Source of the DNA: Dysidea avara
Lineage: Eukaryota; Porifera; Demospongiae; Dictyoceratida; Dysideidae
Length of the DNA: 64,000 bases
Direction of reading: 5' to 3'
Assembly: GCF_963678975.1 (NCBI RefSeq)
Contig: NC_089273.1
Location: 24,694,356-24,758,355, forward strand
A program made the position numbers and the translations under genes. Of this stretch, positions 24,339 to 35,624 are shown in pieces; position 1 is the stretch's first letter, and the number at the start of each line of letters is the position of its first letter. A model generated the notes under the pieces. That model searched no databases and had not been told where the DNA came from. It saw nothing but the letters and a program-made list of their open reading frames with translations.

Positions 24339-26492
24339 CTAACTATTTTTACAGTCAGAACAAAACCATAATCCTTTTGGTGTACGTTTAATCCCTACAC
24401 ATGGAAAGTGGAACCAAGTGTATGGACAGTGACTACCTTCACACATAATCATCTTGCCAGATTCTTCCTTTTGGCAAAAACAGTACAGTGGTGATTCAGT
24501 ACTAGGGGGTGAATTTGCTATGATAGTATCCTCCAATGGATGTTCAGTTACCAATTCCTGTATTATGTTGTTAACATAGAAAGTAGTTAGCTTTGTAAGT
24601 AGCTTCTCAGTGAAATTAACATCCGGTAAAACCCTTTCCATTGTAATTCCTTGAGTAGTCCATACTAACAAGTCACAATATTGCCTATCTGTAATGACAA
24701 GCTGGCCTTGAATTTGTGTATAATATGCATGGGAAGTTATGACATCATTTACTCCTAAACACGATCGCGGTTTTCCTCTAAGATCATTAGGATGTGAATC
24801 TTTGGCTGTAAATGGGCATTTAATTTCCAGTAATCCCTTCCCCAAACAGCAATCACATTGGACAAACCCATCTGGACTGGCACCTAAGTGAGGGTACAGA
24901 TGGTTCACCATGAGCCCAGCATTTACACATTTAAAGTTAATGTGTGCAGTTGACATCTCCTTAATATAGTCTTGCCTGGCTAAATCTTCATGATCAACTC
25001 CCCATCGTATAGCAGGTATATGGCTAATATTTGGTTTAGAGAGTAGCCGCCTCACAACAGTAGTAGGGTTAGTCTGCTTTTGCATTGCATAAATTTTATG
25101 GAAGTCTGATGCAGTTAACCTGCCTTGTCTCTGCCGATACCACTCATCAGAATTTCTTTGGTCTCGGGTACAAGATTCAATTCTTGAACAGTCATCTTCA
25201 GATAGAACTAAAGAGTAAAATAACTGTTCAGCAGTACTAAGGGTGTCTATCTCATTAATAGTGCGGGAAGCTTCCTTAAAATATTCCTGTAATGGTAACG
25301 GTAGCAGTGATTCCTCACATTGAAGAGAGCAAAAATCTGATGACTGTAGTAGTGTAGAATCTTCAATGTTCTCCCCATCTTGTAGGTCCTTATCCTGTCC
25401 TCTGTGTTGTTCCTCATTTCCACCTGTAAATTGCTGGTCGTCCTCTTCTCTGTCTTGTATCCTGTCATGCTGATTATTTTGCTCTCCTGTATGCTCCTCA
25501 ACTTGCCCACCTTGTTGCTGCTCATTATGCTCTGAAGTACGTCCTTCACAACATTGATCTTGCTGTGATCCCAGTTCCATGTCATCACTTTGAGATGCAG
25601 GTTCAATTATAGTAAACAAACAAGCACCCGGTATTAAGTCAAACAATTCAGTGTACAGCTTATCAGAAGAAATCACAGGGGCTTCATGTGGACCACTCTC
25701 TGCTCTCCTCTTCACTGCTGGAACTTCTGAATCCTCTGTACCCCCTAGTCCTCTTTTATAAATTGGCTTAGTGAAATTTATACACTGAATTTCTTTAGGG
25801 GTAACCTACATTTGGTATAACAAAACAACACTGTAAATGAAAAAGAAATTCAATAAAATAGATGGCTAAACTTACACTAGTTTTGAAATTCCGGTTCCAT
25901 TGGCATGGTAAAGACGTTCTGGATGGTCTTGTATATCCCAACCGGTTAGCAGCCTCCATTTTGAATAAGATGGCAGCTACATGACTGCAAACTTCTCCAA
26001 GCCTGTGATGATTATTTAATCAAACTACACAGTTGCTACATGTTGAACAACTTACCCAGCTTTACATTTGCAGTGCCCATTCCGAACATATCCTGTTTGA
26101 GTTTTTACTATTATCCATGCCTCATGAGGATTGTCTGCTGAATTCTGACTGGGGTTTACCTTTGCTTTTAGTACACTCCATCCCTGTCCTGCATCATAGT
26201 GATAAACAGTTCGTACATGTTGGTTGTAATAATAGTTGTATGCTTCTAAGGATTTGTAAGCATCTAAGTTCTCCTGCGTGTACACCCCCTTGCTTTTGAT
26301 TAGATAAGTGTATAAGTTACCAAACTCCAATTCTGGCCACTTAGTCAAATCCTCGGACCACTGCTCCTCATCTATAGCAAACGGGTCATCAAGTTCATGA
26401 CCATTAATCTCCAATTTTTCTAAATAGCGCTTTCTTTCTGAATATTTAAGCGACACAAAATAAGTAGACAACTTCTGCCTGCTACTAGCCAT
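24339..26492 (-). CDS. SWIM / YqaJ-nuclease / PHD-finger protein, three exons
   Basis: Exons (minus strand) are 26492-26056, 26002-25876 and 25805-24339. Introns have GTAAGT donors and AG acceptors. Lengths 437, 127 and 1467 keep one frame, giving about 676 residues with no internal stop. The first splice joins a SWIM-type zinc motif (GHCKCKAG, then CSHVAA). An acidic, Gln/Glu-rich spacer lies at about residues 230-350. A YqaJ-type exonuclease domain follows, with RLTASDFHKI, GASPDGFV (acidic metal ligand) and LLEIKCPF (the E-x-K core). The last 50 residues are a PHD finger (C4HC3: YCFC, MCEGSHC, WFHFPC, WFCSDC). YqaJ proteins are the known second product of ISL2EU elements; their role in transposition is inferred. 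The start ATG at 26490 lies about 40 bp inside the right TIR. Confidence 0.85.
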
Positions 26493-26532
26493 CTATAACT
26501 CCACTGCTTTTCACAGAACCTTTCAGAGCTTT

Positions 26533-26614
26533 TGCCCTACAAAAATGGCGGATCGATAGTTCACGTGATTTTTTACGTGACGTAGGGTGACCACGCCTTC
26601 CCGCTAAACCCGTC
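26533..26614 (-). repeat. Right terminal inverted repeat, 82 bp, uninterrupted
   Basis: The intact TIR that defines the structure of the split left one. Its inner end (TGCCCTACAAAAATGG) lies just upstream of the YqaJ gene start and probably overlaps its promoter, as the left TIR probably does for the transposase. Confidence 0.9.
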
Positions 26615-26650
26615 TATAAGGTAGAAACTATTAAAGGGAGGTGGGTAGCT

Positions 26651-26718
26651 GGGAGCCCCATAGCACAATGGCTAAGATTCTGGGCTCTAGCACTGGAGGT
26701 CCTGGGTCCCACTCAAGG
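26651..26718 (+). repeat. tRNA-like SINE head
   Basis: The stretch reads GGGAGCCCCATAGCACAATG, then CTGGGCTCTAGCACTGG, then GGTCCTGGGTCCCACTC. An A-box-like element (TAGCACAATGGC) and a degenerate B-box are at tRNA spacing. The B-box differs from GGTTCGANTCC, so this is a decayed SINE head or tRNA pseudogene, not a functional tRNA. Confidence 0.45.
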
Positions 26719-26857
26719 ATATTTGTGTGTGTTTTCGTTGAGGACCTAAATTTTTTTATATTTACCTGATTGTCGGAACAAGAACAACAGCCTAATAAAA
26801 TAACAATAGCTGCTGAAAATTAGCTACGTACAGCGATGAATTGTTTACTGACGATTA

Positions 26858-27846
26858 CCGTATAGTCTAAATATTTCGAGGTTGAGCAATGTTGCTAAAA
26901 ATAAAAATTTCGCGGATTTGCAAACACTCTCAAAATGGATTGGACTATATGGAGGTATAAATGCCGTATAACGGAATGATTCGCGGAAAAAGACATTCGC
27001 GAATTTCGCGGTTTTAGGTGCATTCGCGAATGTTTTCTTGCTAAATTTTTCCTATAATTAAGAAGATTTTTTCATGGATCAGTTGATGTAGCATTCATGT
27101 AACGAGTGTATAAGCGAGTAGCTACTCGCCTTGCTGCTCGCTAAACTGCGTGACGATCATTATAGCTAGTGAGGCGCAGGACCGTGGCGTGTGATTCGAA
27201 CAGGGATGCAAACTTCAGTGACAGTGGAAAAAATCAGTGCTACTAAATGGGGCAAATATAACTGCAGCCCAGCGATTCACTATGCCAGAATGGCGTGTCT
27301 TAGCCTCGGTTTTAGTGCTGCCCCCTATCGTCCCGCGCTCATTTAAATATCGTGAATGCCTACTTCTCCAGCGAAACAGCGATCATGCATAGCTACTAGT
27401 ATTCATATTACACAACATGTCAGAGTCAGCCATTATTATTATTATTATTATTATTAATTAGCAAAGCCCACTAGGAGCAACACGCTAATGAGCATTACAA
27501 TCACACATTACATTATATTACTTACAGCGTTCTTAAATGTTTCAAGATCTATTGTGTCGATGTTAGGAATTTGAAGGGAGTTCCATTGAATAATTCATAT
27601 AGTCGAGCATTCCCTCGCTATCCATAGAAAAAAGACTAATTCGTTGTGGGCGCGCGCCCAATTATTAATTACTTAATGCAATGAATCGCGAACGTTTTCA
27701 TGAGGAAATAGTAGATCATTCGTGAATATTTTCTTCCGCGAATTATTCCCGTTATACGGTATTTCAAGACTAAAATTTTCGCTGATAACTCCCAAAACCA
27801 CGAAATGAGCGAAAATTTTCCTCTTCGAAATATTTAGGCTATACGG
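26858..27846. mobile_element. 989-bp inverted-repeat element with TA flanks
   Basis: The ends read CCGTATAGTCTAAATATTTC and the reverse complement of CCGTATAGCCTAAATATTTC. Each is flanked by TA (26856-26857 and 27847-27848). Similarity between the ends continues inward for roughly 170-190 bp through CG-rich TTCGCG-type motifs, with indels. No transposase frame is present. TA duplication suggests a Tc1/mariner-like or other TA-targeting family. A LINE fragment (27430-27645) lies in its interior. Confidence 0.75.
27430..27645 (-). mobile_element. Short LINE 3' fragment
   Basis: On the minus strand a decoded stretch reads QWNSLQIPNIDTIDLETFKN followed by a stop. This is the typical C-terminus of CR1/L2-like ORF2. 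An (ATT)n run at 27434-27455 is the 3' tail on the opposite strand. About 215 bp survive. Confidence 0.65.
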
Positions 27847-27849
27847 TAC

Positions 27850-28670
27850 TACCAAACCCCCCGCTCCTTGTAAGGTTTGGTGCGTTTTCGTGATGACGTC
27901 ACTATTTTTACTTTTTTATCACGTGATTACCAATACATCATCAAAAGCGTAACTCCAATAGTTGTTTATTGCGAGCTTCACGAAGTTCTGTGACACTGTT
28001 GTTAATCGGAAGCGTCTTTCCAGTAACCAGTTAGAGTTCTACAGTTCTAGATAGCTATTTTATTTTTAAATTTGAAGTTCAGTCCAACGCAATTAACTGA
28101 GTCGACGCTCTGTCCTGTGGTGAACGAGGTGGTGAACGGCAAACTGCCTAGCTGGTCCACAGTTGCTGTGGTAACCCGGTCGGTACGTAACGTAAAGGAT
28201 TTGGCGTCCAGTCGTAGGAACTAGAGGAGCCACAGTACACAGAAGAGAAGTGGGCAGATTTGTATGTACACGAGCAAATTTTTTCAAAGCTGGTAAGTTG
28301 TGCTGTGTTGTGTCAAGTGCTACTTGTGTACACATCGCTGTACATTGGTATGAATAGGAAGTGACTTGATAATCTAGCTGTCAAGGAGACTTATATTAAA
28401 AGCAGAACCCCCAGGGCCTTGTTTTACAGTACGTACTATAAAGCTATAATTATGTCAGTGCTGCATGTGGCAAGCGACTTGCATAATAATATTATTGAAT
28501 TTCGTAGATCATTATTGTAGATATACGTAGCTAACTCAGGCTAGTAGTAGACTGGCAGTATTTCGTAAAAAGGCTGTATGTATATACGTTGCTACTGTAC
28601 AATTCAGCCATAGTTTGCAGGAAGGGGCTATTCTTCAGGTTCTGTGGTTGGCAAAACGAAAAAGAGAAAA
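27850..28670. other. CpG-richer unassigned stretch
   Basis: I see no gene. The region around 27890-28330 is richer in CG than its surroundings, includes a TCACGTGA-like site near 27920, and could be an old promoter. No splice-compatible coding exon is convincing on either strand; the 80-codon minus-strand frame at 28093-28335 has no recognisable domain. Confidence 0.25.
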
Positions 28671-28672
28671 AA

Positions 28673-28749
28673 AACTCCCGGGGCTCAAACTTGGACCACT
28701 GTGTGAACAATCAATGTGGTACCAGCTATGCTACCGCTGCTAGCTACCC
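28673..28749 (-). repeat. tRNA-like SINE head
   Basis: On the minus strand GGGTAGCTAGCAGCGGTAGC is followed by GGTCCAAGTTTGAGCCCCGG. The second half is a B-box-like arm flanked by a CCGGG/CCCGG-type pairing. It resembles a tRNA T-arm, but the cloverleaf is incomplete. Confidence 0.4.
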
Positions 28750-28862
28750 AGCTCCTTTACTTTTCTATCTATTCAATAAGTAAGCTCTATTCTATCGACA
28801 ACAAGAAGAAACCAAAGCTGAACGCTAACCTCAAGTTTGCCTGTTACTGAGTTTCACTGTCT

Positions 28863-29150
28863 ATATGAAGGTAAGCTTTTGGGGTGAGCTGGGCTGGAAC
28901 GAGTTCAAACTACATAGTGGCTATTTGTCTGGTTCCGAATGCCGACTTGTACAGGTTATTTGTCTGGCACTCACCTATCATAACCCAAGTATCAACCAGG
29001 CTAGTTGTTCCTCAAACTTGTAAAAAATGGCTTACCTTCATACGGCTAGTGTGGTTGATACAAGAGTTATTATAGGTGAGTGGTGGACGAATAGCCTGTA
29101 TAAGTTGGTGTCCGGAACCGGACACTGTGTAATTTGAACTGTAGCATGTG
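28863..29150. repeat. Degenerate inverted repeat, about 110-bp arms
   Basis: 28898-29005 and 29040-29150 are inverted copies with many mismatches. Shared blocks are TCAAACTACA, GGTTCCG, CACTCACCTAT and GTATCAACCA. A GAAGGTAAGC block is also inverted (28866 against about 29040). It looks like an old palindromic MITE. Confidence 0.6.
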
Positions 29151-29539
29151 TAATGCAAGGTTTAACTATAGTGTTTGTAGCTACAAAACTTAACTGTCTG
29201 ATTTGTGCATGCACTATATAATTACTGCTGATGTGTATGATTGAATATGTTCTGGGCTATAGGAATCTAGCTATTATAATTATTACTTGTTGGTTTGTTT
29301 ATTTTGAATTTTCCTTTCAGTGTTATTTAATGGTAAGCTAAATTAATAATATGAACTGCATGTACCTAGAAGTACTGCATAGGTTAATGCATAAATCCAG
29401 ATATCTGCACTATTGACAGACTGGCTATTTATGTACACAATTTGCATTGTGAGGAATGGGGTATATATCGTTTTGACAAGGTTTTGATATACAGCTGATA
29501 GAACTACAGTAAAACAAAAGTAACATGTTGTCTAACTTA

Positions 29540-29700
29540 TGAAGATCACCCTGAGTTTGTGTCAGACTACATTAAAGAGACCCATGCTAATCAGACACTA
29601 AGTTTAGGGACAACAGCTAAAGCTTATGGGTATTCATTGTAGTCCATTCGGGGTCATTATTAAAAAGAAAAAGCCAAGAAAGTGGAAAATTATTTTAAAT
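29540..29700 (+). pseudogene. Retroelement RT relic, DIRS-like
   Basis: One short frame reads SPFGVIIKKKKPRKWKIILN, close to the SPFGVIPKK...GKWRLI signature at the start of DIRS-type reverse transcriptases. A neighbouring frame just upstream (EDHPEFVSDYI) resembles the segment that usually precedes it, but a frameshift and stop intervene. It is too short for firm placement and could come from another RT family. Confidence 0.35.
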
Positions 29701-30789
29701 CTTACCAAAAATTTCACACGCTTTGTAACAATTTCTTATACCTTCTGGAGCATTTACTGAATTCACAGCTAAGTTTCTCACTAACTTTACCTGTCAGCAT
29801 CAGTTGGAAGGAAGCCTTCAGTGCTATACATATTTGGAAGGTTGTAGAGAGTTGCTACAGCTGCACCAATTTGTCGACTATAAAACAGAATAATTTCTAT
29901 TGCACTGATGCTTATTTTTGTTAAGGAGGTTATACTCTAACAGTATCATCAAAAGAGTTTGAAATCTTGACTGTATGAAAGAAATGGCCATTCATTACAA
30001 GTTTGATGTACAAAAGTTCACTAGACTGGAGGCTTTAGAGAATAGCTTTCCATAAAGCCACACAAAGCAAGTAATGAAGTTTTCTTTACTGTATGAGCCA
30101 GTGAGGCAGGGGATTTTACTATAATAACCTTGATTATAGACTTATATGATTTCTTTACAGGAAACAACATAGACTACAGGCTTCACTATAATTATTTGTA
30201 ACACTTGTATTAATATTTAACTACAGTACAGAAACCACAGAAATGATCCAATTCAATATATTATTGGATGAGTACATGGGATGAGTATTTATATACGTAG
30301 GTCATCATCTAGATCTCGCTTCACAACTATTTGTTGCTTAGAAGATTTTCGTGTATTGTTTTAATTCAAGGACCTACATCAGTGTTACAAATAGTGATCA
30401 TTAAAACACCAAAATACAAGTTCATTTAAAGCCTATATCAAAATATTATGACTGATTCTGTGAAAATAGGGCATGTTAGCACATAAAATTTGCCTACATG
30501 TACTTTTTCAAACTTTCACCACTCATAACTTTTTATTACAAAGCTATGGCTATGAAATTTTTGCCATCTATGAACATTCAGTGGCTTTACAACACAAGCT
30601 CCCTGTATTCATAGGTCTTAGGCTCCTCACAGGTCCCTAGTAGGATAGCATTTAATAAATGAGTTACAGAATCCAGATATTTTATTCCAGTACTGAGATA
30701 TGACCTTTTACGTCTTGGGTATAGTTTGTGCCCACGTGCCCTATTTTCACAGGCCCAATCACATTGCAGCTACCATAATATGGCCCTGA

Positions 30790-31620
30790 ATTAGTTCAAT
30801 GTTACTAAATGTAAAGTGATTCACTTTGGTCGAGCCACACACAGCTTTGGAGGCTAATATCTTAATGGTGTCTCATTGGACTCAGTTAATTGTCATAAGG
30901 ACTTGGGTATTATATTTGATGCGAATTTAAAGTTCCACCAACACGCTTCTGAAGTAGCTATGAAAGCGAATAGGGTATTGGCTTGTATGAAAAGAAGCTT
31001 TATCGATTTGAATGAATTTGTACTATCACGATTGTACAAATCAATGGTTCAACCAATATTAGAATATGGAAATGTAATTTGGGGACCCCATTATGTATTA
31101 GATCAACGTAAACTTGAGGGTGTGCAACGGCATGCTACAAAACTAGTACCATCTTTAAGAGACAAGTCTTACATAAATCAACTGACATCAATGAATTTAC
31201 CATCTCTTTTGTACAGGCACAGACGTGGTGACTTAATATTTCTTTTCAAGATGTTGAACGATTACTTCAATCTGGATCACTCCAACTTTTTTACTTTCTC
31301 CCACAATACACAAACTAGAGGTCACACATATAAATTACTTAAGCCCCCTGCCCACCTTTCATGTCGGGTCAACTATTTTGGTACTAGAGTAATTAATGAT
31401 TGGAACAATCTTACGAGTGATATTGTAGGAAATTCTTTATTAAATAATTTTAAATCAGCTATAGATAATTACTTTTATGGCTATAGATTTATGTTAATGT
31501 AATAATTATATTCATAGTTAATTTTTGTTCATTGCATCTAATTTATGTATGTATTATGTAATTGAATGGGTGTACAGGCTTCTAAGCCTCAACCCAAATC
31601 ACATCATAATCATAATCATA
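30790..31620 (+). mobile_element. LINE 3' end, 5' truncated, AATCAT tail
   Basis: An open frame (30876-31502) encodes the region after the RT catalytic core of a CR1/L2-like ORF2. Visible segments are KDLGIIFDANLKF, QPILEYGNVIWGP, VQRHATKLV and FGTRVINDWNNL, ending in TAA near 31500. Coding similarity extends upstream to about 30800 (NVTKCKVIHFGR) but contains a stop. A short 3' UTR ends in AATCAT repeats at 31600-31620, as in the LINE at 20777-22465. It is inactive because it lacks RT and endonuclease. Confidence 0.85.
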
Positions 31621-33000
31621 ATTATGGCCAAAGTGTCTGTTTCTTTCTAACAAATATTTACTCCTGCCACTATAGCAGAGTTAGCATATAATTATATATA
31701 TAAGGCTATCAATCATATATTCCTGGAATCAACTCCTACCTTCAACTGTACTCTCCTTGACTCATTCCTCAGCCCATTACACAGATTCAATGTTTAAGAA
31801 AGGAAAGTCAATGAATAGATTTTACTTTGTTGTTAGCATTGCTGTTTGTGGGTATCTACACAAGGCATACCAAGCTAGATCTGGTATTTATTGAAAGTCT
31901 GGAATTTATTTCCATTGAAAGGCCTTATACTCTATACCCTTAGTAGCTACATATGTAAATAGGATCAAGCATTTATATGAAACTAGTTGTAATCCTAAGC
32001 AGTTATGATTTGATGGGGTTGTTGTATTTGTAAATGAATAGCACTTCTATACAAATGAATTCACACACATACTACCTGCAATTTTTAGCATAGCTACATA
32101 TGGTACGTAAGTGTGCTGAATGTGTGTGGCCAGTTTGAAAGATGTTTAATGCACCACAAGCTGATTGCTTTCTGCTCTTGTAGTTACATATATTTTTTAA
32201 TTTTAGACTATGTCACGCATATAATGAAGTAGTAAAAATCCAATAGTAGGTATCTAAACTGGTTAGATACCTGTGAGTCTTTTAATAATATAATGGCCTA
32301 ATGGTAATGCCCTCCCGCCCACATCATAATACTCAGAAAGACTGGATGAGAAACTAATGATCACCAAAAAAAATTAATAGGGGCATAACAAAAGGAAGTG
32401 TCACAGGATAACCAAGGTATAACTTACTGTACCAGCTTTCTCACAAGCCATTAGAATGCGGAGTAATTCAGAAATATTAACTTGAGGCTTCATGAGACTG
32501 CATACATAAGAATGGTCTGGATTGCACAACAGAAACCCAAGCTGTATACCACCACAGGAAGAACATAGCAATGAATACATACACATGTTGCTGTAGGGTA
32601 GGTAATGGTAAATGTATACTTTTAACTATAATGCAAATATCGGATCAACTATTGGTTATTGGCTTCTTTTGGTGGCATCAATATCAGATATTGGTACATG
32701 CCAAAAACCCATATCAGTACACCTCTACCTGTGACAAAACGTTTTGTCACATGTGTCATGTGCTTTGCTGTATTCCAGTCACAACAGCCATCAGAAATCA
32801 TTGCTAGAGTGTAAATGTTAGAAAGCATCCCTATAGAGATGATTGTATTCATGTAGGAAGCCTACCAGTGAGTTATTTTAGCACTAATTTGATGAGAAAG
32901 CTGCTTTTACTGGAGTAACCAGAGCAACACAAGCCATAGCACAAATAAAGGTATCTGCTATTTAGAGACTTCACAATGGCACAATAATCACCTCTGGTGC
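31621..33000. other. Unassigned AT-rich DNA
   Basis: No gene is supported. The short ATG frames here have no domain, splice context or family resemblance I recognise. Confidence 0.3.
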
Positions 33001-33002
33001 AC

Positions 33003-33105
33003 CTCAGGTATCATGGATTCCTCCAACTTGTTTCGGTACTTTTTATCGATGTGCTATGGTCCCTACTCTAGTTGAAAATTCTAGATTTCTATGTACTTGT
33101 AATAT
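33003..33105. repeat. Single arm of the P3-type palindromic element
   Basis: Similar to the right arm of the palindrome at 47952-48234: shared blocks are ATCATGGATTCCTCCAACTT, TTTTTATCGATGTGCTATGG and TCCCTACTCTAGTTGAAAAT. No partner arm is found nearby, so half of the element has been lost. A hairpin at 33109-33126 directly follows. Confidence 0.75.
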
Positions 33106-33108
33106 CAA

Positions 33109-33126
33109 GACTCACGGTAGTGAGTC
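33109..33126. repeat. 7-bp hairpin with GGTA loop, first copy
   Basis: GACTCAC-GGTA-GTGAGTC. The same hairpin with a paired substitution (GACACAC-GGTA-GTGTGTC) lies at 50244-50261. Both are preceded by ATCAA and followed by a GGCC and AAGAAGC context, so they are copies of one repeat. Confidence 0.75.
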
Positions 33127-35600
33127 GCGAGGCCAAGAAGCACGAAGCGCGCGCCCACAAAACAATAAACACGCGACCACTACTGTGAGTCATTTACATG
33201 AGGGATTGATTATGCAATCTTTTAAAATCCGCATGGCGAAATCTCAGCCTTACTAAAAGATTCCGCCTTGAAACCAAGGGCATTTAACCTTTGTATAATG
33301 AGTAACCACTACACGAAAAGTCAGGCGAATTGTTGGAGTAGTTTGTTCCATCGCCCACCCATTTACAATGCATTAATTAAATTATTTATTCAAATGTGCA
33401 TCGTTCTTTTTTTCATTTTCTTCGTCATCGCATCTCATTAGAGCGATTTTCTTTCAACCATGAAGTCGTATTGTAAAAAGGCTGCGGCTATCAGGGGCTT
33501 TTTACACAATGTATCTGTACATTTAATTTCGCTAAGAGTTGTTTGTTGGTTTATGAGATCGCTTTTGTGTTCTTTGAAGATTCAAACTTGTCGCAATGAC
33601 GTTGAGGTGTGAGGCGCCTGCCTCAATTCCCAAACCCAAACAGTGTGGAAGTGGTTAGCCATAGCGAGCTGGCTGATTTCATTGTGCTGTCAACTCTTGG
33701 TTTAATTGTGAGTCCAGTCACTGATTTGTTTTAAATTCGCCACGGTATGCCTCCACTGAATCGTTATAGCGTGACTCCGGCCCATGCAGGGCCGTACATA
33801 GCTATAGCCAGTTGTTTCATACCCACTGTAGTGATATAGTTGGAAGTAACTTACTGCTACATTACCCGTGCACGTCTTTAATCCAGCCCCAGCCCTTCAG
33901 TGCCTGTGAAACTTCAGTGTTCACTTAAAAAGCCAGCATCAGCGCATCACCTTTCAGTAACCCACAATTATAGACCAAAACTCTTTAATGATAGCATGAA
34001 TATGCTGTAATAGTAGACAATTACATTATGATGATCCCATAAAAAAATGACTACAGTAGCACAAGAAGCCAGATACACTAGCGTTTGGCTATGAAGTACC
34101 ACCAAGAGTTCATAATATAGTAGTGGGGTCTTGGTAGCTACCACATATTAATTTTTCTTCACCATTTGCGTGATTTGTCCATTGACCATAAACTCACCTG
34201 CCAACAGTCACAACATCAGTATCCACCCTGCATATACAGAAAGGGATACAGTATGGTAAGGCACAGCAACTAAAACCATGTAATCATATAGTCAGACTAA
34301 CATGTCAACAAACACTTAATTCCACTATTATGATTATTGTGAAAGTGAGCATCCCACATAGCCATTCTCAAGATGTCTGCAGCAGTTGATGACCAATTTT
34401 GGAATATATTACTTGACTTGTTTTGTGGTTCTCACCTACATTGTTGACATAACAATTTTTGTTGCTAGGATATATATAAACTAGGAGGGACTAATGGTTA
34501 TAGCATAATGGTAAACAAGTTACACAACAGCAAAGGAAATTTTAATTAAACTAGCAGTGATTGGATAGTTGATAGATAAAAGTAGAAGACAATTTGTAGT
34601 ATTTCCAGTCCTGGTTGTTTGAGAATAAGCACATTATAGCTGCTATAAGCATGAAAAAAGCAAGACAGACTAAATTTTAACATGTAAACTCATTATGCAC
34701 CTACCAATGTGTTCCCCCCTTGGATGTAATGCCTGTAAGTGGGGCTTTACAAGGCGAATTGACATGAAACTGCTGCTTCACTATGGGGCATTTGACAATC
34801 ATTCATTAAACACCCAAGTATTTTTTCTACGCTATGTCAAATCCCCCACATTGCAACTGGAGCCAATGGTGGGGATTTGACACAATAGGTTTGTCCTACC
34901 ATGGGGCATTTAACATTCGGTTGTGCCTATAGCCCTATATATGCCCGAGGGGGAGGGGGGTTAGTAGGGCAATACATTGATATGTGCATTATATATAATA
35001 TGGTGCATCTACTGGGGTAAGTAGATTAAGCCTGTACCTTGCGGGCCTAAACATGTTGCTCTCCTGCTTTAAAAAATAATCTTTTATTGCCTGCCCCTAA
35101 CTGGAGTTTGCCTGACACCTTCAACATCAACAAAAAGCTGTCTAAAATGGTTAATTTAGCTTTGACTATTGGCAAACTACAACACTCAACAATTATATCA
35201 GAGTATACATAACTCTGTATATCTGCCCAGTTACTATATAGTAGGGTCCATGGTTGTCTCAGATCTGCTTATATTATTATCACATCAATCAATTGATGCA
35301 TAGTAATTACAGCCTACTGTATGTACGCATTGAGCTGAGTCCTCAAAAATATTAACTCATTTGTAGTATTGACTTACCCGCTAATCATTCAAATGCCTGA
35401 CACATTATTTATAGCCAAAGTTTTCACCATACATTATAGGATATAGCCTATTAACCTTTCCTGAACTGTTGGTGGAAGCACTTGTTTGCTCTTGACATCT
35501 TTGTTGTCATCACCAACCATCTTGGTTGGTTGAAATGTTGAGAAAATATCCTCTTTCATTTTTAGCTGTTTTCTCAGGGTTCAGCTCAACTTGTTCGCAG
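33127..35600. other. Unassigned DNA with one small hairpin
   Basis: No gene is supported. At 34835-34882, TGTCAAATCCCC and GGGGATTTGACA pair with an inner CATTG/CAATG stem and a loop of about ten bases (17 of 19 pairs). On the minus strand near 33270-33325 a weakly tRNA-like stretch (GTGTAGTGGTTACTC, then TTGGTTTCAAGG) may be another SINE head. Confidence 0.35.
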
Positions 35601-35624
35601 TCTGACCCACGCAGTTAGAACAAG

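Larger units (their letters stand above)
20714..26614. mobile_element. ISL2EU-type DNA transposon, two genes, 82-bp TIRs
   Basis: The left end GACGGGTTTAGCGGGAAGGC at 20714 is matched in reverse complement at 26614. The full terminal repeat is 82 bp on the right (26533-26614). On the left it is split into 20714-20776 and 22466-22484 by a LINE. Inside are a THAP-DDE transposase on the plus strand and a YqaJ-nuclease protein on the minus strand, arranged tail to tail with about 125 bp between them. This gene pair is the known layout of the ISL2EU superfamily. Without the LINE the element is about 4.2 kb. No clear target-site duplication is visible at the outer edges. Confidence 0.9.

Noticed and set aside
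28093..28335. 80-codon minus-strand frame in a CpG-richer region
   Set aside because: No recognised family and no splice support; the CpG content alone can open frames.
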